Source of the DNA: Actinoplanes palleronii
GTDB lineage: Bacteria > Actinomycetota > Actinomycetes > Mycobacteriales > Micromonosporaceae
NCBI RefSeq assembly: GCF_016862315.1
Contig: NZ_BOMS01000026.1
Location: forward strand, 124,001-188,000
DNA length: 64,000 nucleotides
Reading direction: 5' to 3'
Made by a program: the position numbers and the translations under genes. Every line of letters begins with the position of its first letter. Position 1 is the stretch's first letter. Below the pieces are notes generated by a model. It had not been told where the DNA came from. It made no database searches and saw only the letters and a program-made list of their open reading frames with translations. This document shows, piece after piece, positions 26,288-35,687 of the stretch.

Positions 26288-29200
26288 GCACGACACTGCT
26301 CGAGGCCGGCGCGATCCTGCCCGGCCGGTCCGCTGACGCCGCTCTCGACACGATGACCGCCCGCGCCTATCGGCACCCGGCGCTGGACGGCCGCACCGTG
26401 GTCCGGCTGACCGGCGCGACCGTCGGCCCGGCCGAGGACCTGAGCATGGAGTTCCTCGGCTTCCAGGCGGCCGGGGTCACCGAGGTCGGGCACGGCAGGC
26501 GGCACGCGCTGGGCTTCCCGGCCTGGGCGCTGGTGCACGACCCGGTCAACGGGCGGCACGCGCTCGCCATGGTCAAGGACATGGAGAAGCTGGCCCGGAC
26601 CGCTCGCAACAAACCCGGCAACGCCCGCGACGGCTATCTCGCCCTGGCCCAGCGGCTCGGCGACGCCGCACCGCAGTTCCTGCCGACGTTCTGGGAGCAG
26701 GCCGGGCGCGCGTTCCTGGCCGCCGACAACCAGCGGATGGCCGGGACCTGCTTCACCGACGCCCGCCGCGCCGAGCAGGTGCACGGGCTGACCGTCGACG
26801 AGGACCGGCTCCGCGACGTGCACCTGGAGTTCGCGTTCGGCGGGGCGCTGACCGCGGCCATGCTGACGGCGTATTCGCGCGAGGTGGTCACCCGGCGGAC
26901 CCCGGCCGAGGCGTACGAGCTGGTCCGGTCCCTGGCACTGCAGCGCGTCGCGGGCGGGCTGGCGCCGCACGCCTCGATGGCGGCCGACCTGGCCCGGCTG
27001 GCCAAGGCCGCCGGGCTGGACCCCGAGGCCGAGGCCGACACCCTCGTGGCACTGACGCTCACCTACCCGGCGATGGCCCGGGCGCACCCGGCGGTGTGGA
27101 AGGCGTACCGGAAGAACCTGGTCCGGCTCGGCAAGCGCGACGCCACCGTCCGCGCCCGGCTGCTGGAGATCGTCCCGGACCCGCCGGGGTGGGACACCGA
27201 CATCCGTGACCAGTGGCTGGAGCTGCTCGACGCCACCGGCGCGACCGCCGACCTGACCTCCCCCACCGTCTCCGGCGTCTCGGCCGCGCGCTGGCTGGCC
27301 CGGTTCCTGGCGATCCACCTGCATCACCGGACCGGGCGCCGCCACGCCGGGCTGCTCGACCTGGCCGGGCGGATGACCCGGCGGCTGATCGCCGAGGGCG
27401 GGGTGACCGTCGCCACCGACCCGTGGCAGGCCGACGTGGACCTGGTCGACGTGTTGCGGGCCGGTGGCGTGCCGGTCCGGGTCGGCCCGGCCGACGCGCA
27501 CGGGTTCAACATCCGGGCCTGGGCGGACGACGCCGGCGCGGGCCGCCGCGACCTGGCCGCTGTCGCCGCCGACCCGGAGCTCCGGCCGCTGCTCCGCCGG
27601 GGCGTCCGCCGGTTGCTCTTCTCGTTCCGCGGCGACGCCGGCCTCGCCGAGCCGCCGCTGCCGGCTCCGATGCTGACCGAGCGGTTCAGCCCGGCCGGCG
27701 TCCGGGAGGTGCTGGTCGAGCTGATCGGCGACCGCGCCGGGCGGGCCGGCGCCGGCGGCGTGGCCGGGCTCGAGGCCGACCTGATCACGCTCGGCCCGCT
27801 CTGGTCGGCGGCCGGTGTCGCGCTCGCCCCTGATGCGTTCGGCCGGCTGCCGGCCGTCGACGTGGCGGCGGTGCTCGGCCGCACGCTGCGCGCCGGGTCG
27901 CTCGCGGAGCTGACCTGGCCGGCGTACGAGCAGGCCGCGGCCCGGCTGGAGAGCCTCCAGCAGGGGGTGTCCTGGCCCGACCTGGTGCTGCACGACCAGC
28001 GGGCGGCGCAGGTGATCAGCCCGGACGGCCGGGTCACCGAGCACGTGTTCCGGATCCCGCCGGCCGGGCACCGGCACGCGCCCGGCCACTGGTCGCGCAC
28101 CTCCTGCCTGGCCGCTGACGGCGAGCTGCTGGTGTGCTGGAGCACCGACGACGGCCAGGCCGGGTACTGGTCGTCGCACCCCGACGAGCTGATCGAGGGC
28201 GACTGGCAGCTCCAGTACGGCCTGCCGCTGTCGCTGCCGGGCGGCGGGCTGACCACCGGACAGCAACCGGTGCACGCCGGGGACGCCCGGATCGCGATGA
28301 CCTCCGGCTACGCGGTGGCCTCGGACGGCACCGCGTACTGGCGGCGGGAGGAGGGCCGGAGCGGGCCGGGGCAGGACGGCCGGATGTGGCGGGAGTTCGA
28401 CCCGCTCACCGGCCAGGCCGGGCGGGTCAGCCGGCCGGCGTTCTTCGCCGCGGCCGGCGACGGCCTGATGCCCTACCAGTGTTCGCTGCGGCCGCTGCCG
28501 GCCGCGTTCGCCGGTTCACCGCTGGGCGGGCACGACGGGCTGGCCGGCTGGCGGCTGACCCGGACACCCGACGGTGTCCCGACCGGCACCGGCATCGACG
28601 GGCGCCAGGTGACCCTGCCCCGGCACCGCTTCGGCGATTGGCCGATCGGCGCGGTGTCCCTGCCCGGCACGGCCGCGCCCCTGCCGATCACTTCCGGACA
28701 CCACGGTGTCCGGCTCTGGACCGCCGACGGCGAGCACGTGCTGGCCACCGAGTCCCTGCCCAGCGCCACCCTGCCGCCGCTGGACTGGTGGCACGCGCTG
28801 CGGACCCGGGACGAGGCCGGCTCCGCCGCGCTGCGGGTCGTCGACGACGCCACCGCGGCCGCCCTGCTCGCCGTCGCCGACGCGGTGACCGACCCGGCCG
28901 AGCTGCACGCGGCGGCGACCGCGAACCTCGCGGCCCACCTGCCCGCGATCACCGACGCCACGCTGCGCGACCGGATCGCCGGGGTGGTCACCCTCGCGGT
29001 CCGGCTGCGCCGCCGGCTCGCCGAGGTCACCGCGCTGCTCGGCCCGCAGCCGGAGCGGGCGTCGCGGGTGCCCCGGGTCGCCGACGACGCGCTGCGCGCC
29101 GCCTGGGCGGGCCTGTGTGACACCGGGAGCGACTACCGGTCGACGGCCTCCGACCACCAGTTCCTGGAGCAGGTGGCCGCGGCCGGCGCCCTGCTCGCCG

Positions 29201-30957
29201 GTGCGCCCGACCCCGCCGAGCCGCTGCCGACCGCCCCGGCCGACTGGGTGCCGCTTCTGGCCGGCCTCGGCGCCCTGGCGCTCCGGGCGGCCTCCCCGGC
29301 CACCGGCGACGACGACCGGGCCGCGCTGAGCGCCCTGCTCGGCACGATCGCCGGTACACCGCTGGACGGCAGCGGCCCGCCGATCCGCCTGCTGGAGGTG
29401 ACCCAGGAGGCGCTGGCCGACGGCGCCGTGGACGTGTACCGCGACGGCGCGCGGACCTTCGTCCTCTTCGCGCCGAACGGCTTCCACCGCCTGCAGGTGG
29501 TTCACCGCTGGCAGCACCGGGCGGTCCAGGCGGCGCCGGACGGGGTGTTCGCGCTGCCGTCCGGGCCGGCCCTGTTCGACCGCGCGTCGGCCCGGCCCAG
29601 CGGCCGGCTCGCCGGTGACCGCCTGCGCACGTTCCTGACCCTGCTCGCCGAGCGCGGGCCGGCGCCGTGGCGGCCGGAAGCGGCCGACGCCCTGGCCGAG
29701 GCGACCGGGATGGGCCGGGCCGAAGCGGTGCTCCTGCTCGCCGGGCTGCCCGACATCGCCACGTGGCGGGCGACCTACCTGACCACGCAGCAGCGTGCCG
29801 CGATCGGCGTCGCCCAGCCGCCCGCCCGGATCGCCCGGACCACGCTGCAGAAGCTGAGCATGACCGAGCGGGTGGCGCTGCTCGACGCGGCGATGCCCGC
29901 CGACCCGGTGGACCTCTGGGAACACGGGCCGGACGTGGCGTCGATCGCGGCGGCGTGGATCGCGCGGCACGGCCGCCGGGTGGCCGTGCCGGAGCAACTC
30001 GTCGGCGAGGTGGCCCGGCTGGTCAACGCGTCGCGGGCGTCCACCGTGCTGCAGGCGATCGCCGGGCCCGGCCCCGACGACTGGCTGAACACCGACGGCC
30101 GCTGCACCCCGCGCGGCCAGCACTGGATCGTCACAGAGGCCGAGCGGGGTGTGCCGTTCACCGAGGAGCACCTGCACCTGACGGCCATCGCCCTGCCCTG
30201 GCTGGCGTATTCGCTGAGCTGGGACGATCCGCTGCGGGGCACGCTGCCCGAGGCGCTGCGCCTGATCCGGGAACGACTGCGCAACCCGCACCTGCTGGTC
30301 GGGTCCCAGATGCACCGGGCGAGCACCCGGCCCGACGCCGGACCGGCCGTCGTCGACGGCGTCACCTACAACACCCACCTGGTCCTGCACCTCGTCCCGG
30401 CGCACCTGACCGGCCCGGACGACCCGGCGATCGGGTTCGTCGACGACGCCACCGCGACCGCGCTGCGGATCCTGCTGTCCCCGGAGATCGACGAGGCGCT
30501 GAGCACCCCCGACGGCGCCACCGGCGATCCGCACGACCCTCGGGTCAGCGTGCCCGGCCTGGTCGCACAGGTGCAGGCGCGGCACGGGCTGGACGCCGAC
30601 GCCGCCACGTACTACCTCCAGCTGCTGACGCTGCCGGACCCGACGGACAAGGCCGTACAGAAATGGAACGGCTGGAAACCCGCGGCCCTGCGCCCGGTGC
30701 AGGCGGCCCTGATCGACAGCGGTCTGGTGGTGACCGCGAAGCGGGAACGCGCCGGGCGGCCGGTGTTCCTGCCCGGCGGCTGGCACCCGGACACGTCGCC
30801 GCGGCTCCCGGTGGAGACCTGGAAACTCCCGATGTACACGCAGATGTGGCAGGCCCGGCTGGTGATCCGGTCGCTGCCCGGGCTGTTCGGCACGGCCTGG
30901 GCCCGGGTCACCGACGGTGACCTGCCCCGCTACCACGACCTGGAGGAGACCCGGTGA
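26284..30957 (+). CDS. Giant operon protein, paralogue 1 of 3 (unknown fold)
   Basis: 1557 residues. No family recognised with certainty. The N-terminal 330 residues are nearly the same in all three paralogues (YRHPALDGRTVVRL, GPAEDLSMEFLGF, ALGFPAWALVHDPVNGRHAL, FWEQAGRAF, RAEQVHGL, VHLEFAFGGALTAAML). They read as a helical repeat array. The middle (about 400-1000) varies and contains Trp-rich beta-like segments. The C-terminal 400 residues are again conserved (FLTLLAERGPAPWRPEAADAL, YLTTQQRAAIG-like, LLDAAMPADPVDLWE, DKAVQKWNGWK, GRPVFLPGGW). No signal peptide, transmembrane helix or nucleotide-binding motif is visible. It is coupled to both neighbours by 4-bp overlaps, which implies stoichiometric synthesis with the AAA+/VWA machine. 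Confidence 0.75.
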   Translation: MSTTLLEAGAILPGRSADAALDTMTARAYRHPALDGRTVVRLTGATVGPAEDLSMEFLGFQAAGVTEVGHGRRHALGFPAWALVHDPVNGRHALAMVKDMEKLARTARNKPGNARDGYLALAQRLGDAAPQFLPTFWEQAGRAFLAADNQRMAGTCFTDARRAEQVHGLTVDEDRLRDVHLEFAFGGALTAAMLTAYSREVVTRRTPAEAYELVRSLALQRVAGGLAPHASMAADLARLAKAAGLDPEAEADTLVALTLTYPAMARAHPAVWKAYRKNLVRLGKRDATVRARLLEIVPDPPGWDTDIRDQWLELLDATGATADLTSPTVSGVSAARWLARFLAIHLHHRTGRRHAGLLDLAGRMTRRLIAEGGVTVATDPWQADVDLVDVLRAGGVPVRVGPADAHGFNIRAWADDAGAGRRDLAAVAADPELRPLLRRGVRRLLFSFRGDAGLAEPPLPAPMLTERFSPAGVREVLVELIGDRAGRAGAGGVAGLEADLITLGPLWSAAGVALAPDAFGRLPAVDVAAVLGRTLRAGSLAELTWPAYEQAAARLESLQQGVSWPDLVLHDQRAAQVISPDGRVTEHVFRIPPAGHRHAPGHWSRTSCLAADGELLVCWSTDDGQAGYWSSHPDELIEGDWQLQYGLPLSLPGGGLTTGQQPVHAGDARIAMTSGYAVASDGTAYWRREEGRSGPGQDGRMWREFDPLTGQAGRVSRPAFFAAAGDGLMPYQCSLRPLPAAFAGSPLGGHDGLAGWRLTRTPDGVPTGTGIDGRQVTLPRHRFGDWPIGAVSLPGTAAPLPITSGHHGVRLWTADGEHVLATESLPSATLPPLDWWHALRTRDEAGSAALRVVDDATAAALLAVADAVTDPAELHAAATANLAAHLPAITDATLRDRIAGVVTLAVRLRRRLAEVTALLGPQPERASRVPRVADDALRAAWAGLCDTGSDYRSTASDHQFLEQVAAAGALLAGAPDPAEPLPTAPADWVPLLAGLGALALRAASPATGDDDRAALSALLGTIAGTPLDGSGPPIRLLEVTQEALADGAVDVYRDGARTFVLFAPNGFHRLQVVHRWQHRAVQAAPDGVFALPSGPALFDRASARPSGRLAGDRLRTFLTLLAERGPAPWRPEAADALAEATGMGRAEAVLLLAGLPDIATWRATYLTTQQRAAIGVAQPPARIARTTLQKLSMTERVALLDAAMPADPVDLWEHGPDVASIAAAWIARHGRRVAVPEQLVGEVARLVNASRASTVLQAIAGPGPDDWLNTDGRCTPRGQHWIVTEAERGVPFTEEHLHLTAIALPWLAYSLSWDDPLRGTLPEALRLIRERLRNPHLLVGSQMHRASTRPDAGPAVVDGVTYNTHLVLHLVPAHLTGPDDPAIGFVDDATATALRILLSPEIDEALSTPDGATGDPHDPRVSVPGLVAQVQARHGLDADAATYYLQLLTLPDPTDKAVQKWNGWKPAALRPVQAALIDSGLVVTAKRERAGRPVFLPGGWHPDTSPRLPVETWKLPMYTQMWQARLVIRSLPGLFGTAWARVTDGDLPRYHDLEETR

Positions 30958-33900
30958 GCGAGGCACTGCTGGCGGCCGGAGCGATCCTGGCCGGACCGGC
31001 CCCGGAGCCCGGGCCGGACACGATGACCGCGCGGACCTATCGGCACCCGGCGCTCGACGGCCGCACGGTGGTCCGGCTGGTCGGCGCGACCGTCGGCCCG
31101 GCCGAGGACCTGAGCATGGAGTTCCTCGGCTTCGCGGCGGCCGGTGTCGCCGAGGTGGGCCACGGCCGGCGGCAGGCGCTGGGCTTCCCGGCGTGGGCGC
31201 TGGTGCACGACCCGGCCAACGGGCGGCACGCGCTCGCCCTGGTCAAGGACATGGAACGGCTGGCCCGGACGGCTCGCGGCAAGCCCGGCAACGCCCACGA
31301 CGGCTACGCGGCCCTGGCCCAGCGGCTCGGCGGCGCGGCACCGCAGTTCCTGCCGACGTTCTGGGAGCAGGCCGGTCGGGCGTTCCTCGACGCCGGCAAC
31401 CCGCGGATGGCCGGGACCTGCTTCACCGACGCGCGCCGCGCCGAGCAGGTGCACGGGCTGGTCGTGGACGAGGAGCGGGTGCGCGACGTGCACCTGGAGT
31501 TCGCGTTCGGCGGAGCGCTGACCGCGGCCATGCTCACCGCCTACTCGCGCGAGGTGGTCGGGCGGCATCCGGCGGCGGAGGCGTACGAGCTGGTCAAGAC
31601 GCTGAGCCTGCGGCGGATCGCGGGCGGGCTGGCGCCGCAGGCCGGCCTGGCGACCGACCTGAACCGGCTGGCGAAGGCCGCCGGGCTGGACGCCGAGGCG
31701 GAGGCCGACGCGGTGGCCGCGCTGCTGCCGACCTACCCGGCGGCGGCCCGGGCGCACCCGTCGGTGTGGAAGGCGTACCGGAAGAGCCTGGTCCGGCTCG
31801 GCAAGCGGGACGACGCGGTCCGCGCCCGGCTGCTGGCGATCGTGCCGGACCCGCCGGGGCACCGCACCGAGTTCACCGACGACTGGGTGGAGTTGCTCGA
31901 CGCCACCGGGGCGAGCGCCGACCTGGCCTCCGGAGCGGGCGGCCCGGCCGGTCGCTGGCTGGAACGGTTCCTGCACGGCCGGCGCCGGGGCCGGCGCAGC
32001 GAACGGCTGCTGGCACTGGTCGAGCGGCTCGCGCCGCGGCTGATCGCCGAGGGCGGCGTGCAGATCGCGCCCGGCCCGTGGAGCACCGACCTCGATGTGC
32101 TCGACCTCTGCCTGGCCCTCGGCGTGCCGGCCACGGTCGGCAACCAGCACACCGCCTCCCGCTTCGACCTGCTCTCCTGGGCCCGGGACACCGGACCGGG
32201 CCGGCGGGACCTGACCGCGATCGCCGCCGACCCGGCCCTGCGCCCGATGCTGGGCGGGAGCGCCCGGCGGCTGTTCGCCCGGCGCGGCGGGGAGAACTCG
32301 CTGACCGCGCCACCGCTGTCCGACGCGGCACTGCAGCAGATGTTCGACGCGGCCGGCGTGCGCGACGTGCTGGCCGACCTGCTCGCCGAGCTGGCCGGGC
32401 GGGCCGGCGCGGGCACCGTCGCCGGGCTCGACAACACCCTGACCGAGCTGGGTGCGCTGTGGTCGGCGACCGGCATGGCGTTCGCCCCGGAGGCGTTCGG
32501 CGGCCTGCTCGCGGTCGACCTGCCGGCGGTGCTGGCCCGGTCGCTGCGGGCCGGATTGATCACCGAGCTGAGCTGGCCGGCGTACGAGCGGGCCACGGCG
32601 CGGCTGCGGACCGTGCGGGCCGGGACGTCGTGGCCCGAGCTGGTGCTGCACGACGAGCAGACCGCGCTGGTCCTCGCGCCGGACGGGACGATCACCGAGC
32701 ACGTGTTCCGGCTCCCGGCCGGCGCCCCCGTGCACCACGCCGGCGTCAACTGCGCGCTGGTGGACGGCGAGCTGGTGGTGAGCTGGTATTCCAGCGAGGG
32801 CCACCACGCGCACTACTGGTCGTCACGGCCGGACGAGGTGCGGCCGGGGGCCTGGCAGATCGCGTCGCCGGGCTGGACGACACTGGGCGAGCCGCTGCCG
32901 ATCCCGGGCGGGGGCCTGACCGCCGGGTCGCGGCCGCTGCACGCCGGGGACGCGCGGGTGCCCGGGGACGCCTATCCGGTGGCCACCGACGGGCAGGCGT
33001 TCTGGCGGTGCGAGTGGCACCAGGCCGCCGAGCGGACCTGGGCGTGGCGGTGGCGGGAGTTCGACCCGCACACCGGCGAGGGTGGCCGGCTCAGCGTGCC
33101 GGCGTTCTTCACCGCCGCCGAGACCGGCAGCGGAGCCGCGGAGGACGGCTGGCTGGTTGCGCACGCGTGCCGGTTGCGGCCGGTCCCGGCGGCGTTCGCG
33201 GGCTCCCCGCTCGGCGTCCGGGACGGGATGGCCGGCTGGCGGGTGACCGCCACCGGCGCGGGCGTGCTGACCGGCACCGGCATCGACGGCCGCGAGGTCG
33301 TCATGCCGCGCCCCCGCCAGGAGCACCACGACCGCGGGGACCACGGCGAGACGCTTGTCGCCGCGGTGCTGCTGCCCGGCGCGACGGCGCCGCTGCCGGT
33401 CACCCGGCTCCGCGGCTATCCGGTCGGTGACCTGCGGATCTGGACCGCCGACGGCGAGCACCCGCTGACCGTCCAGCCGGACGTCACCCCGGCGCTGCCG
33501 CCGCTGGAGTGGTGGCACGCGATGCGGGCCCGCGACGAGGCCGGGTCGGCCGCGCTGCGCCGCCTCGACCCGGCGACCGCGGCCGCGCTGCTCGCCGTGG
33601 ACGCCACGGTGACCGGCACGAACGCGCTCGCCGCGGCGGCCACCGCGACCGTGCTGGCCCACCTGCCCGAGGTCACCGACACCACGCTGCGGCAGCGGAT
33701 CGCCGAGGTGGTGGCCCGCACGGTGCTGCTGGGCCGGCGGATCGCCACCGTTCCGCAGCACCTGGGCGAGCAGCCGGTGACCACCCGGCGACCGCCGGAG
33801 CTCACCGACCGCGCGCTGCGGCAGGCCTGGGAGGGGCTGTGCGGTTCGGACACCACGTACTACTCCGGGTCGACCGCCGAGCAGAGCCAGAACGCGGAGC

Positions 33901-35687
33901 AGATCCAGCGGGTCGGCGCGCTGCTGGCCGCGCCGGCGGCCGCCGGTCCGGAGGGGGTTCCGGCGCTCGGCGGGCACTGGACGGCCCTGCTCACCGGGCT
34001 CGGCGCGGTGGCCCTGCGCGCGGCGTCCCCGGTCACCCCGGAGGCCGACCGGGCCGCCCTGGCCGGCCTGCTCACCCTGATCGCCGGGACGCCGCTGGAC
34101 GGCACCGGTGTGCCGTTGCGGGTCATCGAGGTGGTCCAGGAGCGGATGGTCGCCGAGCCGGTCGAGGTGCGCCGGGACGGCGAGCAGCTCACCGTGCTCT
34201 TCCCGCCCAACCGCAGTTTCACCTTCGGCCAGGGCGCGCAGTGGCGGCGTCAGGCGCTGCAGGCCGCGCCGGACGGCGTGTTCACCCTGCCGGACGGCCT
34301 GTTCCTGCGGGCCGACGCCCCGACGGGCGGCCGGCTCGCCGGTGACCGCCTGCGCACGTTCCTGACGCTGCTCGCCGAGCGCGGGCCGGCGCCGTGGCGG
34401 CCGGAGGCGGCCGACGCCCTCGCCGCGGCGACCGGGATGGCACGGGCCGAGGCGGCCATGCTGCTCGGCGGGCTGCCCGGGGTGGGCCGGTGGGAGGCGA
34501 ATTTCCTCGGCGCCGAGCAGCGCGCCCTGCTCGGCGTCTCCGCGGCCCACGCCAAGGTGGCCCGGGCGAGCTTGGGGAAGCTGAGCTTCACGGAACGGAT
34601 CGCCCTGCTCGACGCGGCGATGCCCGCCGAGCCGGCCGACCTCTGGGAGCGCGGGCCGGACGTGGCGGCGATCGCCGAGAAGTGGATCGCGCTGCGCGGA
34701 CGGCGGGCGGTCGTGCCGGACGACCTCGTCGCCGAGCTGGGCAAGGTGATGGACGCGTCGCGGGCCGCGGGCACGCTCCAGGCGATCGCCGCGCCGACCC
34801 CCGGCGACTGGCTGACCACCGACGGCCGCAGCACTCCGGGAAGCCACGGGAGCATCCGGACCGAGGCCGGCGAGGGAGAGCCGTTCGACGTGCCGCACCT
34901 GCTGGCCGCCGCGACCGCGCTGTTCTGGCTGGGCTATCACCTCACCTGGGACGACCCGATCCGGGCCGCCCTGCCGGAGGCGCTGCGCCTGGTCCGCGAG
35001 CGGCTGCGGAACCCGCACCTGCTGATCGGCGCCTGGACCCATCCGCCGGAGGACGAGCCCGATCCCGGCCTGCCGCTGGTCCCCGGCGAGAGCTTGGGCC
35101 GCTATGCGGTGCACCACCTGGCGACCGCGCGGCTCGACGGGACGGACGACCCGGCGCTCGGCCTGATCGGTAAGTTCGTCGCGCTACCGCTGCGGATGCT
35201 GCTGTCCGCGTGGATGGACGACGTGGTGAGCACCCCGGCCGGGGCCACCGGTGACCCGCACGACCCGCGGGTGAGCGTGCCCGGCCTGGTCGCGCAGGTA
35301 CGGGACCGGCACGGGCTGGACCTCGACGCCGCGGCGTACTACCTGCAACTGCTGGCGCTGCGGGACCCGGCGGACAAGGCCGTACAGAAATGGAACGGCT
35401 GGAAACCCGCGGTGCTGCGCAAGGCACAGGCGGCCTTGACCGACAGCGGTCTGGTGGTGGCCGCCAAGCGGGAGCGCGCCGGACGGCCGGTCTTCCTGCC
35501 CGGCGGCTGGCAGCCGTCCCGGGCGCCGGTCGCGCCGATGGAGACCTGGAAACAACAGCTGTACGAGGTGGACGGGACGGTGGCGATGGCGCCGCCGATG
35601 TCCGTGCCACGCCTGTTCGCCACGGCCTGGGGCCGGGTCACCGACGGTGACCTGCCCCGCTACCACGATCTGAAGGAGACCCGGTGA
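30954..35687 (+). CDS. Giant operon protein, paralogue 2 of 3 (unknown fold)
   Basis: 1577 residues, GTG start within the GTGA overlap with paralogue 1. It is collinear with paralogues 1 and 3 over its full length, and the same conserved blocks flank a divergent middle (about 320-1000). Landmarks are YRHPALDGRTVVRLVGATVG, FWEQAGRAFLDAGNPRMAG, RLRTFLTLLAERGPAPWRPE, LSFTERIALLDAAMPAEPAD and DKAVQKWNGWKPAVLRKAQA. It is cytosolic by appearance. Three diverged copies kept in tandem suggest subunits of a hetero-oligomer or sensors with different specificities, not gene-dosage copies. Several nucleotide blocks are identical among the copies, including third positions, so partial gene conversion is likely. 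Confidence 0.75.
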   Translation: MSEALLAAGAILAGPAPEPGPDTMTARTYRHPALDGRTVVRLVGATVGPAEDLSMEFLGFAAAGVAEVGHGRRQALGFPAWALVHDPANGRHALALVKDMERLARTARGKPGNAHDGYAALAQRLGGAAPQFLPTFWEQAGRAFLDAGNPRMAGTCFTDARRAEQVHGLVVDEERVRDVHLEFAFGGALTAAMLTAYSREVVGRHPAAEAYELVKTLSLRRIAGGLAPQAGLATDLNRLAKAAGLDAEAEADAVAALLPTYPAAARAHPSVWKAYRKSLVRLGKRDDAVRARLLAIVPDPPGHRTEFTDDWVELLDATGASADLASGAGGPAGRWLERFLHGRRRGRRSERLLALVERLAPRLIAEGGVQIAPGPWSTDLDVLDLCLALGVPATVGNQHTASRFDLLSWARDTGPGRRDLTAIAADPALRPMLGGSARRLFARRGGENSLTAPPLSDAALQQMFDAAGVRDVLADLLAELAGRAGAGTVAGLDNTLTELGALWSATGMAFAPEAFGGLLAVDLPAVLARSLRAGLITELSWPAYERATARLRTVRAGTSWPELVLHDEQTALVLAPDGTITEHVFRLPAGAPVHHAGVNCALVDGELVVSWYSSEGHHAHYWSSRPDEVRPGAWQIASPGWTTLGEPLPIPGGGLTAGSRPLHAGDARVPGDAYPVATDGQAFWRCEWHQAAERTWAWRWREFDPHTGEGGRLSVPAFFTAAETGSGAAEDGWLVAHACRLRPVPAAFAGSPLGVRDGMAGWRVTATGAGVLTGTGIDGREVVMPRPRQEHHDRGDHGETLVAAVLLPGATAPLPVTRLRGYPVGDLRIWTADGEHPLTVQPDVTPALPPLEWWHAMRARDEAGSAALRRLDPATAAALLAVDATVTGTNALAAAATATVLAHLPEVTDTTLRQRIAEVVARTVLLGRRIATVPQHLGEQPVTTRRPPELTDRALRQAWEGLCGSDTTYYSGSTAEQSQNAEQIQRVGALLAAPAAAGPEGVPALGGHWTALLTGLGAVALRAASPVTPEADRAALAGLLTLIAGTPLDGTGVPLRVIEVVQERMVAEPVEVRRDGEQLTVLFPPNRSFTFGQGAQWRRQALQAAPDGVFTLPDGLFLRADAPTGGRLAGDRLRTFLTLLAERGPAPWRPEAADALAAATGMARAEAAMLLGGLPGVGRWEANFLGAEQRALLGVSAAHAKVARASLGKLSFTERIALLDAAMPAEPADLWERGPDVAAIAEKWIALRGRRAVVPDDLVAELGKVMDASRAAGTLQAIAAPTPGDWLTTDGRSTPGSHGSIRTEAGEGEPFDVPHLLAAATALFWLGYHLTWDDPIRAALPEALRLVRERLRNPHLLIGAWTHPPEDEPDPGLPLVPGESLGRYAVHHLATARLDGTDDPALGLIGKFVALPLRMLLSAWMDDVVSTPAGATGDPHDPRVSVPGLVAQVRDRHGLDLDAAAYYLQLLALRDPADKAVQKWNGWKPAVLRKAQAALTDSGLVVAAKRERAGRPVFLPGGWQPSRAPVAPMETWKQQLYEVDGTVAMAPPMSVPRLFATAWGRVTDGDLPRYHDLKETR